From Effusibacillus pohliae DSM 22757 (lineage in GTDB: Bacteria > Bacillota > Bacilli > Tumebacillales > Effusibacillaceae), in assembly GCF_000376225.1 (NCBI RefSeq), contig NZ_AQXL01000118.1, forward strand, positions 1 to 64,000: a stretch of DNA of 64,000 bases, in the 5' to 3' direction. The translations under genes were made by a program, and so were the position numbers. This document shows, piece after piece, positions 1 to 7,405 of the stretch (its first letter is position 1; each line of letters starts with the position of its first letter). Below the pieces are notes generated by a model, which ran no database searches, was not told the origin of the DNA, and saw only the letters and a program-made list of their open reading frames with translations.

Positions 1-187
1 GGATGAGGACGTTCGGATTCTCTAAATTTCCGCTTTGTTCCAACTCCTTTCGTTGCTGCTCGTATTGTTTGATGTATTTTCCGACCGTTTTCCGGTCAAC
101 GCCAGTCATTCTCGCAATCTCTCTCTGAGACTTCCCCTCCCGGTAATGCATAATGAGGATGTTTTGCTTTTGAATCAATTGGATCAT
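1..187 (-). mobile_element. istA: IS21-family transposase IstA, N-terminal part (runs off the left edge)
   Basis: The reverse strand reads from an ATG at 187 to the window edge. The first 62 residues contain a helix-turn-helix typical of IstA (KSQREIARMTGVDRKTVGKY), which binds the element ends and directs strand transfer. GGAG lies just upstream of the ATG. Only the N terminus is visible; the DDE catalytic domain and the partner ATPase IstB would lie to the left. Family assignment rests on the HTH and on the terminal sequence at 281-294. Confidence 0.8.
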
Positions 188-294
188 CTCTCCCGGCTCC
201 TCACGTTGCGAACTATCTGCTTTGTGAGGATTATCGGTCAAGGTGGGGGAATTTTCAATGAGCGGTGTGGCGTATTTTTAAGTTACCGTATACA
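188..294. repeat. IS21-family end (terminal TGTATACGGTAACT, read on the minus strand)
   Basis: The reverse complement of 281-294 begins TGTATACGGTAACT. It continues into AT-rich DNA with a GAAAATTCCCCC-type subterminal motif (about 245-258) that I associate with IS21-family ends. The boundary at 294/295 coincides with the point where the methyltransferase reading frame begins to make sense. The other end and the target duplication are outside the window. Confidence 0.65.
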
Positions 295-666
295 GTCAGC
301 AAACCGAATGGAAAAGTCCTTTTTTTCGAACACGTACGGTTGAACCGCCCCATGCTCGGCCGCTTGCAGGATTGGTTGACGCCTGTGTGGAAGCGTCTCT
401 GTGCCGGATGCCATTTGAACAGAAACACTTTCGAACTGATTCAACGGACTGGTTTTCGGGTCGTTCGCGTGAAGGGGTACGCCAGTGATCTCTTTCTGGT
501 GGTTGAGGCGGAGAACATGAAAGGCATGCCGGGGAGCGACGGACAAGTTTTCGGTGCAGAAAAAATTCAGATGTTGACAATGAAAAAAGACGTGTATCTG
601 CCAACCGACCGAGGAACTCAGTGGAGCAAATTGGTCTCTGGAGGGGCTGAAGCGGGATCGTATTAG
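295..666 (+). pseudogene. SAM-dependent methyltransferase (UbiE-like), C-terminal fragment cut by the IS
   Basis: The frame starts directly at the IS boundary with VSKPNGKVLFFEHV, the beta-strand after motif III of UbiE/COQ5-type class I methyltransferases. It continues through WKRLCAGCHLNR and a C-terminal GF-V-V strand. The SAM-binding half is missing and lies beyond the IS if it survives. The last 40 or so codons no longer resemble the family, so the natural C terminus may also have been altered. Loss of function is inferred from the lost SAM site. Confidence 0.7.
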
Positions 667-676
667 GCATAGTCAG

Positions 677-905
677 TCAGGTTGCATCTATTCCAATTTT
701 GCACATGGCGTCATAATCACAACGCAGGTCAAAAAACAGGATGTACGCGATGTTCAGCGTTTCAGTCTGCCGAAAAGAAGGGCGTAACAATTGTGCTTTG
801 ATTTCCTTTTCCCGCTTGTCGGGCGCAACGAGATAAAGGAGAGCATCTGCCGTTTGCGGCATGGAAAGGGACAGATCATGCAGGCGGAGGATTCCGGAAT
901 AAATG
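677..905 (-). pseudogene. Fragment resembling the C terminus of a restriction-endonuclease-like protein
   Basis: The reverse strand from about 905 reads TSIYSGILRLHDL, then LYLVAPDKREKEIKAQL and RPSFR. This strand/loop pattern resembles the C-terminal part of some type II restriction-like nucleases (SIYSGLLRM...APDERR...NRPTF). There is no start or N terminus, and the frame only connects upstream through a frameshift near 905. The assignment is from memory of the family and is tentative; it could also be an unrelated short ORF. Confidence 0.35.
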
Positions 906-1148
906 GACGTGCCCTTCTATGATTTGGAAATTATAGGTTTGGACTCTGCTATAATCAAACAACAGAAAGGGCATGAAGGTCACGGCTCTTCTCGGCAAGC
1001 GGCCAGCAGTATGATTCATTTGCATTCTGGGCCCGGATAAGAAGAAAGCATCACATTTGTTCCTCAGAGGGAAGGTATGCATCAGATCGTATGTACAATT
1101 CCGGGGCATCGGGAAAATAGCATGAAAGGACTCATCAAAGTGATATAG
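903..1148 (+). pseudogene. Cupredoxin (type I copper protein) remnant with an internal stop
   Basis: The frame ending at 1148 contains VCTIPGH, then MKG and LIKVI. This is the classic C-x-x-P-G-H-x4-M copper-ligand loop and last strand of cupredoxins, preceded by ESITFVP. A TAA at 1038-1040 interrupts the frame in a GPG-x-EES context where a lysine or glutamine codon is expected. Upstream the same frame reads VPFYDLEIIGLD, plausible for an earlier strand. There is no signal peptide or intact start. The C-terminal half is convincing; the part before 1030 is less certain. Confidence 0.6.
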
Positions 1149-1173
1149 GGAGCAGCTGCCCCCTATATCACTT
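1138..1173. terminator. 13-bp perfect inverted repeat, probable terminator
   Basis: AAGTGATATAGGG at 1138-1150 pairs perfectly with CCCTATATCACTT at 1161-1173 around a 10-nt loop. It lies 36 bp beyond the stop of the NlpC/P60 gene on the minus strand and overlaps the last codons of the cupredoxin remnant on the plus strand. T-runs are weak on both sides. Confidence 0.5.
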
Positions 1174-1208
1174 GTTTATGAGATCGGCAGATTGATTTCC
1201 GGACGGAT

Positions 1209-1988
1209 TTATTGCGGCTTTACAACCGGCCGCTGTGGGGGGAGGACATAGGTATTCGGGATAACAGGAGGTTTTGCCTCATGACCCGGTATGGTTTTGC
1301 CCGGTGTCCAGGATCCTTCCGGTAATATCCGCTGCGCCGTAAAGAAATTGCTGCCCCACCAATAACGGAAATCGTTGACAATCCCAATCGCTGTCGGATT
1401 CCTGTCCGATCTTGTGCCGATGACTGCTGGTTGCCCATTGATCATTCCCATATAAATCGCTACGTGCCGAATATATTTTTTTCCGTTCGAATCTCTACCC
1501 CACCAAGTCAAAATATCCCCCGGGAGAAGATTTTCGGTGCCTTCAAGTTTCCATTTCCCGTTTACTTTTTTCGGATAAACACCCGTAATGCGGGTGCCAA
1601 CGGAGCCATAATTGCGTGCGACATCGGTTATGTTAAAGCCAAAGTCTCCATAGACCAGCTTGGTGAACTCGGAACAGTCTATCAATCCTTTTGTCTGATA
1701 GGAGTTATAGCCGTGACCGTACACCATATACCCGTTGTCCATGTACCAGATCGCCCGCTCAATGACCTGATCCGCCACGCTTCCCCGTATGTTCCGATAA
1801 GCGTCCCGATACTGTTGAACCTTCACAAGCTCGTCTTTTTGATAGTCGGCATAATATTTTTTGTACTTTGCAATCGCTTCGCTTCTGGTTAAAACATCGG
1901 AAGTCGTTGCAGATGCAGGGTTCGTCAGAACCGTACCAAAACCGCCCAGGATAACGGCGGCGAGCAAAAAAATGCGGCCTTGTTTCAT
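1209..1988 (-). CDS. Secreted NlpC/P60-family cell-wall hydrolase
   Basis: This 259-residue protein has an N-terminal signal peptide (MKQGRIFLLAAVILGG, cleavage likely after ASA near residue 27). Its C-terminal half is papain-like: LIDCSEF places the nucleophile at about C105 and RHVAIYMG supplies the histidine at about H175, as in NlpC/P60 endopeptidases that cut peptidoglycan stem peptides. No LysM or SH3 domain is visible; the C terminus is a proline-rich tail. The start was chosen at 1988 because GGGAGG lies about 11 bp upstream, whereas the ATGs at 2000 and 1997 abut it. It is the only intact gene in a zone of debris. Confidence 0.8.
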   Translation of the reverse strand: MKQGRIFLLAAVILGGFGTVLTNPASATTSDVLTRSEAIAKYKKYYADYQKDELVKVQQYRDAYRNIRGSVADQVIERAIWYMDNGYMVYGHGYNSYQTKGLIDCSEFTKLVYGDFGFNITDVARNYGSVGTRITGVYPKKVNGKWKLEGTENLLPGDILTWWGRDSNGKKYIRHVAIYMGMINGQPAVIGTRSDRNPTAIGIVNDFRYWWGSNFFTAQRILPEGSWTPGKTIPGHEAKPPVIPNTYVLPPQRPVVKPQ

Positions 1989-2287
1989 TTGAATCATCAT
2001 CCTCCCTTTGCAGCCTGCGAGGTTAGCTGACGGGTTCGGATAAAGGGATTTACCCGACCACTCGTGGTTTCACCCCAAAACTGGATCCCCCGCGCTCCGA
2101 AGAGCTTCGGCTACGCTTTTTTTAAACATGAGCGTACTGTAATGGTACTAGGAGATCTGTGTGAAATTCCAGACACAATAATTGGCAGGCTCGATCTGTG
2201 ATTTCGAAACAGCTTCGTCACATTTTTTCCATAATTGTTCGTTATAATGGAAAGTATCATAGAGGAAGATACGGATGTTGGGAACCG

Positions 2288-2476
2288 TTGACAGGGGTGC
2301 AGTATGTCAGCACGATTGCAAACGGCGGCAAGCGAATGAAGCCGTTTGTGGTGAAACAGATTGTTTCGCCGGACAAACAGGTGATTCAAAAAACGGAACC
2401 CCAGGTATTGTATACCGTTTCGTTCAGCCTGCAACAGTTGCAGAATGTGCGGGAAGGCATGTGGCAGGTTACGCGG
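2288..2476 (+). pseudogene. Penicillin-binding protein (PBP2/MrdA-like) C-terminal fragment
   Basis: About 63 codons read LTGVQYVSTIANGGKRMKPF, then VREGMWQVTR. This is the region after the KTG box of class B penicillin-binding transpeptidases (YVATIANGGKRYKP...VREGM). The SxxK, SxN and KTG motifs are absent, and the frame drifts into unrelated sequence on both sides. It is therefore a small remnant of a cell-wall transpeptidase gene. From 2477 to 2660 I see no recognisable product. Confidence 0.65.
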
Positions 2477-2670
2477 GGTAGCTCGTCCCAGTATTGGGGG
2501 CTGATCGCCGAGAAAATGTTCGACATATGTTTTCAGGAGCCGCAAAAAAAAAACGGACGGGAAATGAACCGATTCAGCTGCGTACAAACCGGCGGCGTGC
2601 TGCAAAAGCCAGGGGCTGGCGGCCGCCGTTCGTTTGCCGCCAGCGGTGAGCTGCAAGGAGAGTGACCTGT

Positions 2671-4053
2671 GTGAAACGATCGCTTCAATCAAAAATGGCG
2701 TGGACATTGACAGCCCTTGCATTCGCTGTTGCATTGCTCACCTGCTGGATTTTGAATGCTGCGGACCGTTATCATTTTGTGCAGTACGTGGAACAGAACC
2801 GGCAACTTCGCAATCAACGGATTGCCCATGTCCTGGGGCAGGCCTATGAACGAAACGGCGGTTGGGGCAAGACAACGGGCATCGAAGTCGCTCAGCTCAG
2901 CGAACTGGAAGGCGTTCATATCCATCTGCTGGATGCTCACAGGAGCGTGATCTGGGAAAGTGACGCCTTCGCAACCGGCAGCCAGGACCTTTCGGTGCGG
3001 CAAGCGCCTGAAGCAACAAACGGTTACGAGCTGGTGCCGGTTCAATCCCGTGGTACCACCGTCGGTTATGCCGAAATTTTTTATCACGACCCGCAATCGT
3101 ACAGTCAACTGGACTGGCACTATCGCCGGGCGATGACACAGGGCGCGATCGGCGCCATTTTCCCTGTCCTGGTGCTGTCGCTTGTGGTGAGCTGGTATCT
3201 GTCCCGCCGCATCACGCGCCCGCTGACGGAGATGATCCATTTGGCATGGCAGATGCGGAAGGGCAACCTCAGTGTTCGCATTGAAAATCCGCCCGGGAAC
3301 AATGAGTTGACCCAACTGGCCCAGTCGCTCAACCATTTGGCAGATGAATTGCAGAAACAGGACAAGCTTCGCCGCACTTTGACGGCCGATGTGGCGCATG
3401 AATTGCGTACACCTCTGGCAACTTTGAAGAGCCATTTGGAAGCATTGATCGACGGCATCTGGAAACCTACGAAGTCTCGGTTCGAAGCTTGCCTCGAAGA
3501 GGTGGAGCGCCTGATTTCTTTGGTTTCCAGCTTGGAATCCCTCACGCGGGCAGAAAGCGACAGCATGCAACTGGAGCTCGAATTCCTCGACCTGGCAGAG
3601 GTTACGCGTTCGATTATCGATCTGGTTTCCCCTAACTATGCTGCCAAAGGGGTACGTCTGGAATTTCGGGCGGAGGGGTCGTTTGCAGTTCCACTGGATA
3701 AAGACAGGTGGAAACATATCCTGCTGAACCTGCTGGATAATGCGTTGAAATATACCGACCCGGGCGGTACGGTTTGCATCAGCGCGGCACGGAGTTCGCC
3801 CAAAGAGGTTTTGGTCACCGTCCAGGATACAGGTATTGGGATCAGGGAAGAGGATCTGCCGTTTATTTTTGAACGGTTTTACCGGGCGGACAAATCGCGA
3901 AACCGCGCAACCGGCGGAGCGGGAATCGGACTGGCCATCGTCAAAAAGCATGTAGAGGCCCATCATGGAACGATTGAGGTGGAAAGCCAGCCCGGCAAAG
4001 GGACCGCCTTCCGGATCCGGTTGCCTCTGAAAGATCCAAAATGGATGGATTAA
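2671..4053 (+). CDS. Sensor histidine kinase (BaeS-like, orphan)
   Basis: This two-component sensor has TM1 near residues 8-28, an extracytoplasmic domain of about 125 residues, TM2 near 157-175, then HAMP. HisKA carries the phospho-acceptor in DVAHELRTPL (about H243). The HATPase_c domain has N (LLDNALKY), G1 (DTGIGI), F (FERFYRAD) and G2 (GGAGIGLAIV) boxes, all intact. GTG 2671 is preferred over GTG 2662 because AAGGAG at 2655-2660 gives proper spacing. Such kinases normally sit behind an OmpR-type regulator; here the upstream DNA is penicillin-binding protein debris and no regulator lies beside it. The partner is unknown. Confidence 0.88.
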   Translation: MKRSLQSKMAWTLTALAFAVALLTCWILNAADRYHFVQYVEQNRQLRNQRIAHVLGQAYERNGGWGKTTGIEVAQLSELEGVHIHLLDAHRSVIWESDAFATGSQDLSVRQAPEATNGYELVPVQSRGTTVGYAEIFYHDPQSYSQLDWHYRRAMTQGAIGAIFPVLVLSLVVSWYLSRRITRPLTEMIHLAWQMRKGNLSVRIENPPGNNELTQLAQSLNHLADELQKQDKLRRTLTADVAHELRTPLATLKSHLEALIDGIWKPTKSRFEACLEEVERLISLVSSLESLTRAESDSMQLELEFLDLAEVTRSIIDLVSPNYAAKGVRLEFRAEGSFAVPLDKDRWKHILLNLLDNALKYTDPGGTVCISAARSSPKEVLVTVQDTGIGIREEDLPFIFERFYRADKSRNRATGGAGIGLAIVKKHVEAHHGTIEVESQPGKGTAFRIRLPLKDPKWMD

Positions 4054-4177
4054 AGAACGCGAATCTTATATTTTCCACATCAGGGCTTATTCTGTTGGGG
4101 GACTGCATTCGCTATAATAGGACAGACTGGAGAATGCGGCGGTAAATCACACAACACGTGATGGATAGGAAGGTACT

Positions 4178-5008
4178 ATGCGAAAAATTCGATTGATCTC
4201 TTTTACCCGTTTGCTGCTTGTGGGAGTCATAACTCTGGCGACCGGATGCAATGGCCTGAAAACCGGCCAGAAGGCCATATTCCCCGGCGTTTTCACACCG
4301 TCTGCTCCGTCCCCGGATGCAGATACAGCTTCTCATGCAAATCCGTGGTCGCCTGCGAATCCGGAAGCTGCGGGAAGCTCAGACACTATTGTGCCCAAAA
4401 ATGACGAGGTCCAAGTCGCCGCGAAACCGGATGATATCGCCGTACTTGTCAATAAAAAGAATATGCTCCCGGCCAACTATAAGCCATCGGATCTGGTCGA
4501 ACCGGCGGTTCCGTTTATTTTCAGGGAGAAAGATGAACGGCGCTTAATGCGAAAGGAAGCGGCCCAAGCACTGGAAAGGCTGATCGCCGGAGCCGGGAAG
4601 GACGGCATTTATCTTGCGGTCGTATCCGCTTATCGTTCCTATGATACGCAAAAAACGTTGTTTGCCTACTATATAAAAACACAAGGGGAAGAAGCGGCTC
4701 GAAAATACAGTGCGGAGCCAGGTCACAGCGAACATCAGACAGGGCTTGCTGTCGATGTTTCCGGCAGTACCGGAAAATGTGCAGCCGAGGATTGCTTTGC
4801 TGATACGCCGGAGGCGAAATGGTTGGCCCAGCATGCGGCCGAATATGGATTTATCATCCGGTACCCGAAAGGCAAAGAATCCGTTACCGGATATAACTAC
4901 GAACCATGGCACATTCGCTATGTAGGCACGAAGATGGCCAAAGAAATTGCCGAAAAAGGATTCACGCTGGAAGAATATCTGCGAAATGCCGTTCCTGCGT
5001 CTGAATAA
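4178..5008 (+). CDS. D-Ala-D-Ala carboxypeptidase lipoprotein, VanY family
   Basis: This 276-residue lipoprotein has a signal ending in the lipobox LATGC (lipid-modified C24) followed by a disordered Ser/Pro-rich linker. Its catalytic domain is of the LAS metallopeptidase type: SEHQTGLAVD gives Zn ligands H186 and D193, and EPWH gives E242 and H245. AYRSYDTQ and the GF-IRYPKGKE strand are typical of VanY. It should trim the terminal D-alanine from stem peptides on the outer membrane face. There are no van resistance genes around it, so a housekeeping or sporulation role is more likely than glycopeptide resistance. Confidence 0.88.
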   Translation: MRKIRLISFTRLLLVGVITLATGCNGLKTGQKAIFPGVFTPSAPSPDADTASHANPWSPANPEAAGSSDTIVPKNDEVQVAAKPDDIAVLVNKKNMLPANYKPSDLVEPAVPFIFREKDERRLMRKEAAQALERLIAGAGKDGIYLAVVSAYRSYDTQKTLFAYYIKTQGEEAARKYSAEPGHSEHQTGLAVDVSGSTGKCAAEDCFADTPEAKWLAQHAAEYGFIIRYPKGKESVTGYNYEPWHIRYVGTKMAKEIAEKGFTLEEYLRNAVPASE

Positions 5009-5039
5009 TTGCGTCTGAATAATAACGAGATGGAGTCAC

Positions 5040-5249
5040 ATGGTTACTCTTTCTGGAAAAAAATAAACATCGAAAGCAAGTTGCGGATCTGGGACCGATC
5101 ACGATTGTATCGATTTACAGGGTCGAATTGTACAGCAAGCCGAACAGCGGGAAGATGGTGGACCCGATGCGGCTTGCTGCGCAGATCGTCTATAAGACCG
5201 TTGGGATCGCGATGGCGGGTGCCACGGTCTTATGGTTAACGGTTTCTTG
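5040..5249 (+). pseudogene. Small membrane protein, apparently frameshifted at a run of seven A
   Basis: ATG at 5040 (TGGAG four bases upstream) opens a frame that stops after MVTLSGKK at a TAA just after seven A residues. The +1 frame runs on without a stop to TGA at 5247 and encodes a protein-like stretch with VADLGPITIVSIYRVEL and a hydrophobic C-terminal helix (VGIAMAGATVLWLTVS). Either one base was lost or gained in the A-run, or the ribosome slips there. I do not recognise the family. Confidence 0.35.
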
Positions 5250-5261
5250 ATTATGTAATTT

Positions 5262-6125
5262 TTATTTGTCCAGCAGTTTGAACAGCGCTTGCGTTCCGCA
5301 CTCTTCGAAGCCTTCGGCGGCCAGCCTGTCGTACAGGGACTTCGCCAGTTCCAGCCCTGGCGTCCAGAGCCCCATTTCTTTCGCCGATTGCAAAGCGATC
5401 TGCATGTCTTTGATGAAATGCTTCACATAAAAGCCCGGCTCGAAATTTCCGGCGATCATGCGGGGGGCCAGATTGCTGAGCGACCAGCTGCCGGCTGCCC
5501 CGGTCGATATGCTCTGCAACACGCGTTCAGGATCAAGTCCGGCTTTCTTCGCGTAGGCGATCGCTTCGCACACCCCGATCATGTTGGAGGCGATCGCGAT
5601 CTGGTTGCACATTTTGGTGTGCTGTCCCGCACCGGCTTCCCCCTGCCAGACGATGTTGGTTCCCATCCGGCTGAAAATTGGTTTCATCGCTTCAAAATCT
5701 TCCACATTGCCCCCCACCATGATCGCCAGTCTGGCTTCTCTCGCGCCGATGTCGCCGCCCGAAACGGGAGCATCCAGGGCATGGATTCCTTTCGTTTTTG
5801 CCGCTTCGTAGATTTTTTTCGCCAGCGTGGGTGAAGAAGTGGTCATGTCAATTACATATGTGCCCTTCCCGGCGTTGGCGAGGATCCCGTTTTCGCCCAA
5901 ATACAGTTCTTCCACGTCTTTCGGGTAGCCGACCATCGTGATCACGACATCTGCCTGAGCAGCCAGGTTGGCCACCGACTGCTCCCATTTTGCCCCCATC
6001 TCGACCAGCTCTTCCGCTTTCGATCTGGTGCGGTTGTACACGAGTAATGGATACCCCGCTTTGAGAAGATGGGAAGCCATGCTTTTTCCCATAACGCCCG
6101 TGCCGATAAAGCCGATCGTTTCCAT
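5262..6125 (-). CDS. NAD(P)-dependent beta-hydroxyacid dehydrogenase (3-hydroxyisobutyrate dehydrogenase family)
   Basis: The N-terminal Rossmann motif is GFIGTGVMG. The family's substrate signature DAPVSGGDIGAREA follows, with the catalytic lysine in GAGQHTKMCNQI and a helical C-terminal dimerisation domain. About 287 residues is the usual size. Members oxidise 3-hydroxyisobutyrate or reduce tartronate semialdehyde, glyoxylate or succinic semialdehyde; the substrate cannot be told from sequence. The start METIGFIG at 6125 has GGAGGG 8 bp upstream, so the longer frame to 6152 is not used. It is a single gene on the minus strand, divergent from the c-di-AMP riboswitch. Confidence 0.87.
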   Translation of the reverse strand: METIGFIGTGVMGKSMASHLLKAGYPLLVYNRTRSKAEELVEMGAKWEQSVANLAAQADVVITMVGYPKDVEELYLGENGILANAGKGTYVIDMTTSSPTLAKKIYEAAKTKGIHALDAPVSGGDIGAREARLAIMVGGNVEDFEAMKPIFSRMGTNIVWQGEAGAGQHTKMCNQIAIASNMIGVCEAIAYAKKAGLDPERVLQSISTGAAGSWSLSNLAPRMIAGNFEPGFYVKHFIKDMQIALQSAKEMGLWTPGLELAKSLYDRLAAEGFEECGTQALFKLLDK

Positions 6126-6369
6126 CCAGATCCCTCCTCGGTTTATCCCCATTATATATCAAAAACGGGCGGCGAAAGGAGCCGGCGACCGGACCGAATA
6201 CCGTCTGCCGCTGCTGCGGGGAACTTTACATAACATTTCACTCAAACCGATTTTCGCCGATTATTCGTGTAATTCTACACGCCAGTCAAAAATACTACTG
6301 ATTTCGCCGTTGTTATTGATTTGCAATGGAAAACTGGCTTCCGTATAATAAACTGTACAACTTCATATC

Positions 6370-6510
6370 CAAGTCGCTGAATTCCGAAAGGAAACGGGGG
6401 AACCAATTTTTGGGGTGAATCCGGCCATATGACCTCTGTCATATGACTGGTAGGGCAATCTCTTAAGTCCGAACCCGGCAGCTAACTTCGTAAGCGTTTA
6501 AGAGAGGCAG
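6370..6510 (+). promoter_or_regulatory. c-di-AMP riboswitch (ydaO/yuaA type)
   Basis: The element shows the conserved ydaO blocks in order: CCGAAAGGAAACGGGGGAAC, GGGGTGAATCC, GGTAGGGCAATCTC, TCCGAACCCGGCAGCTAAC and TCGTAAGCG. A long-range pairing of CTCTTAA with TTAAGAGAG closes the 3' half. These are established features of the c-di-AMP aptamer, normally an OFF switch for cell-wall hydrolase and K+ transport genes. It points right and is followed by an intrinsic terminator, the expected expression platform. Confidence 0.88.
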
Positions 6511-6546
6511 TGAAGGCATTGTGCGGAGAATGTCGTGATTGTGTGC

Positions 6547-6580
6547 CCCCGTAGCGCGTTTTGTGTCTATGGGGTTTTTT
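6547..6580 (+). terminator. Riboswitch-controlled intrinsic terminator
   Basis: CCCCGTAG (6547-6554) pairs with CTATGGGG (6567-6574) and is followed by six T. Its place about 40 nt after the c-di-AMP aptamer and about 75 nt before the 49-residue ORF makes it the likely expression platform. Confidence 0.85.
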
Positions 6581-6656
6581 GTTTCCTGACACGAGCTTGA
6601 CGAACGGAACGGAAGCCAAATCGAGTAAAATCAATTGAAGAAAGGGGGAGACAGAG

Positions 6657-6806
6657 ATGAAACGGATGCATCAACAAGTCGAACTGGAGAAGTTTCTGGA
6701 ACGGTTGGAGATTGAAAACAGGCTGGCGAAACTGGATCGGAAGAACGGTCAACCGGATCATCTGGACGCGCACCTGACGATGCCCGTCATCGAACAGACC
6801 AAGTAA
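6657..6806 (+). CDS. 49-residue protein under the c-di-AMP riboswitch
   Basis: ATG 6657 has a strong GGGGGAG ribosome site 6 bp upstream, and the frame ends at 6806. The product is charged and helical (ELEKFLERLEIENRLAKLD), with no signal peptide or membrane segment. I do not recognise it. It is the first ORF after the riboswitch terminator, so its expression, and perhaps that of the DUF3055 gene downstream, should fall when c-di-AMP is high. The 160 bases between it and 6969 hold no convincing gene. Confidence 0.55.
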   Translation: MKRMHQQVELEKFLERLEIENRLAKLDRKNGQPDHLDAHLTMPVIEQTK

Positions 6807-6968
6807 TAATGGCATTGAGGGCCAAAAAGCGACAATGGCATACGCAAGAACGAGGAGCGAAAGGAAAAAAAGGCGTCGGACGTCGAAAATGCTATTTCGC
6901 CCGGAAAACGGTGTACCGCAAGGTGGAACCTGCATGGCAATGTCCAATCGAAAAAGGGGGGAGTCTGA

Positions 6969-7256
6969 ATGGAGCAAATTCTGTTCGATCATCAGGAAAC
7001 GACTCACACGCGTCATGTGGGGTTTGTGGCGGGAGGAACCCGGTTTGATTTCGTGCTGATCCATTCGCAGCATTTTTTTGGGAAGACGATCGTAACGTGT
7101 CTGCAATCCAATCGCAGCGCGCTTTTGGACACGCATGACGTCAACATCGTGGATGAACTGGCCGGCTTGTTCAATTTGCAGCGGGAAGATGCTTTGCATT
7201 TGGCCGATTTCCTGAAAGTGCCGCTGAGCGACCGGTTGTTGAGGTCGGAATATTGA
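6969..7256 (+). CDS. DUF3055 family protein
   Basis: This 95-residue cytoplasmic protein resembles DUF3055, a small conserved Bacillales family of unknown function. Recognisable pieces are TRHVGFVAGGTRFDFVLIHS, FFGKTIVTCLQSNRSALL and the acidic helix LQREDALHLADFLKVPL. GGGGGGAG lies 7 bp before the ATG. A terminator follows immediately (7265-7291), so it ends the unit that begins with the riboswitch. Confidence 0.75.
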   Translation: MEQILFDHQETTHTRHVGFVAGGTRFDFVLIHSQHFFGKTIVTCLQSNRSALLDTHDVNIVDELAGLFNLQREDALHLADFLKVPLSDRLLRSEY

Positions 7257-7264
7257 GTTATCTA

Positions 7265-7291
7265 GAAAACACCCGCAACGGGTGTTTTTTT
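7265..7291 (+). terminator. Intrinsic terminator after DUF3055
   Basis: ACACCCG and CGGGTGT flank a 3-nt loop and are followed by a T-run. It sits between DUF3055 and the GTG chosen for the kinase at 7406, which supports the shorter kinase start. Confidence 0.85.
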
Positions 7292-7405
7292 GTGCAATCA
7301 GCCCGTTTCCGCCTGTTCCGGCGAGACCGCCGGCACATACCATATTGCCAGAGGTATGCCAAGGATGCGATCATCTTATTAAACGAATTGGAAGGGGGAT
7401 ATTCG

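Noticed and set aside
2689-3966. Long minus-strand ORF of 425 codons opposite the histidine kinase
   Set aside because: It is antisense to a gene with complete HAMP, HisKA and HATPase motifs, and its translation has no recognisable domain.
4081-4125. TATAAT near 4115 as a promoter for the VanY-like gene
   Set aside because: Only a weak TTCTGT lies at the right distance; not strong enough to list as a feature.
6809-7059. Two overlapping basic ORFs between the 49-residue ORF and DUF3055
   Set aside because: No ribosome sites, both overlap the start of DUF3055, and compositions look like out-of-frame reading.
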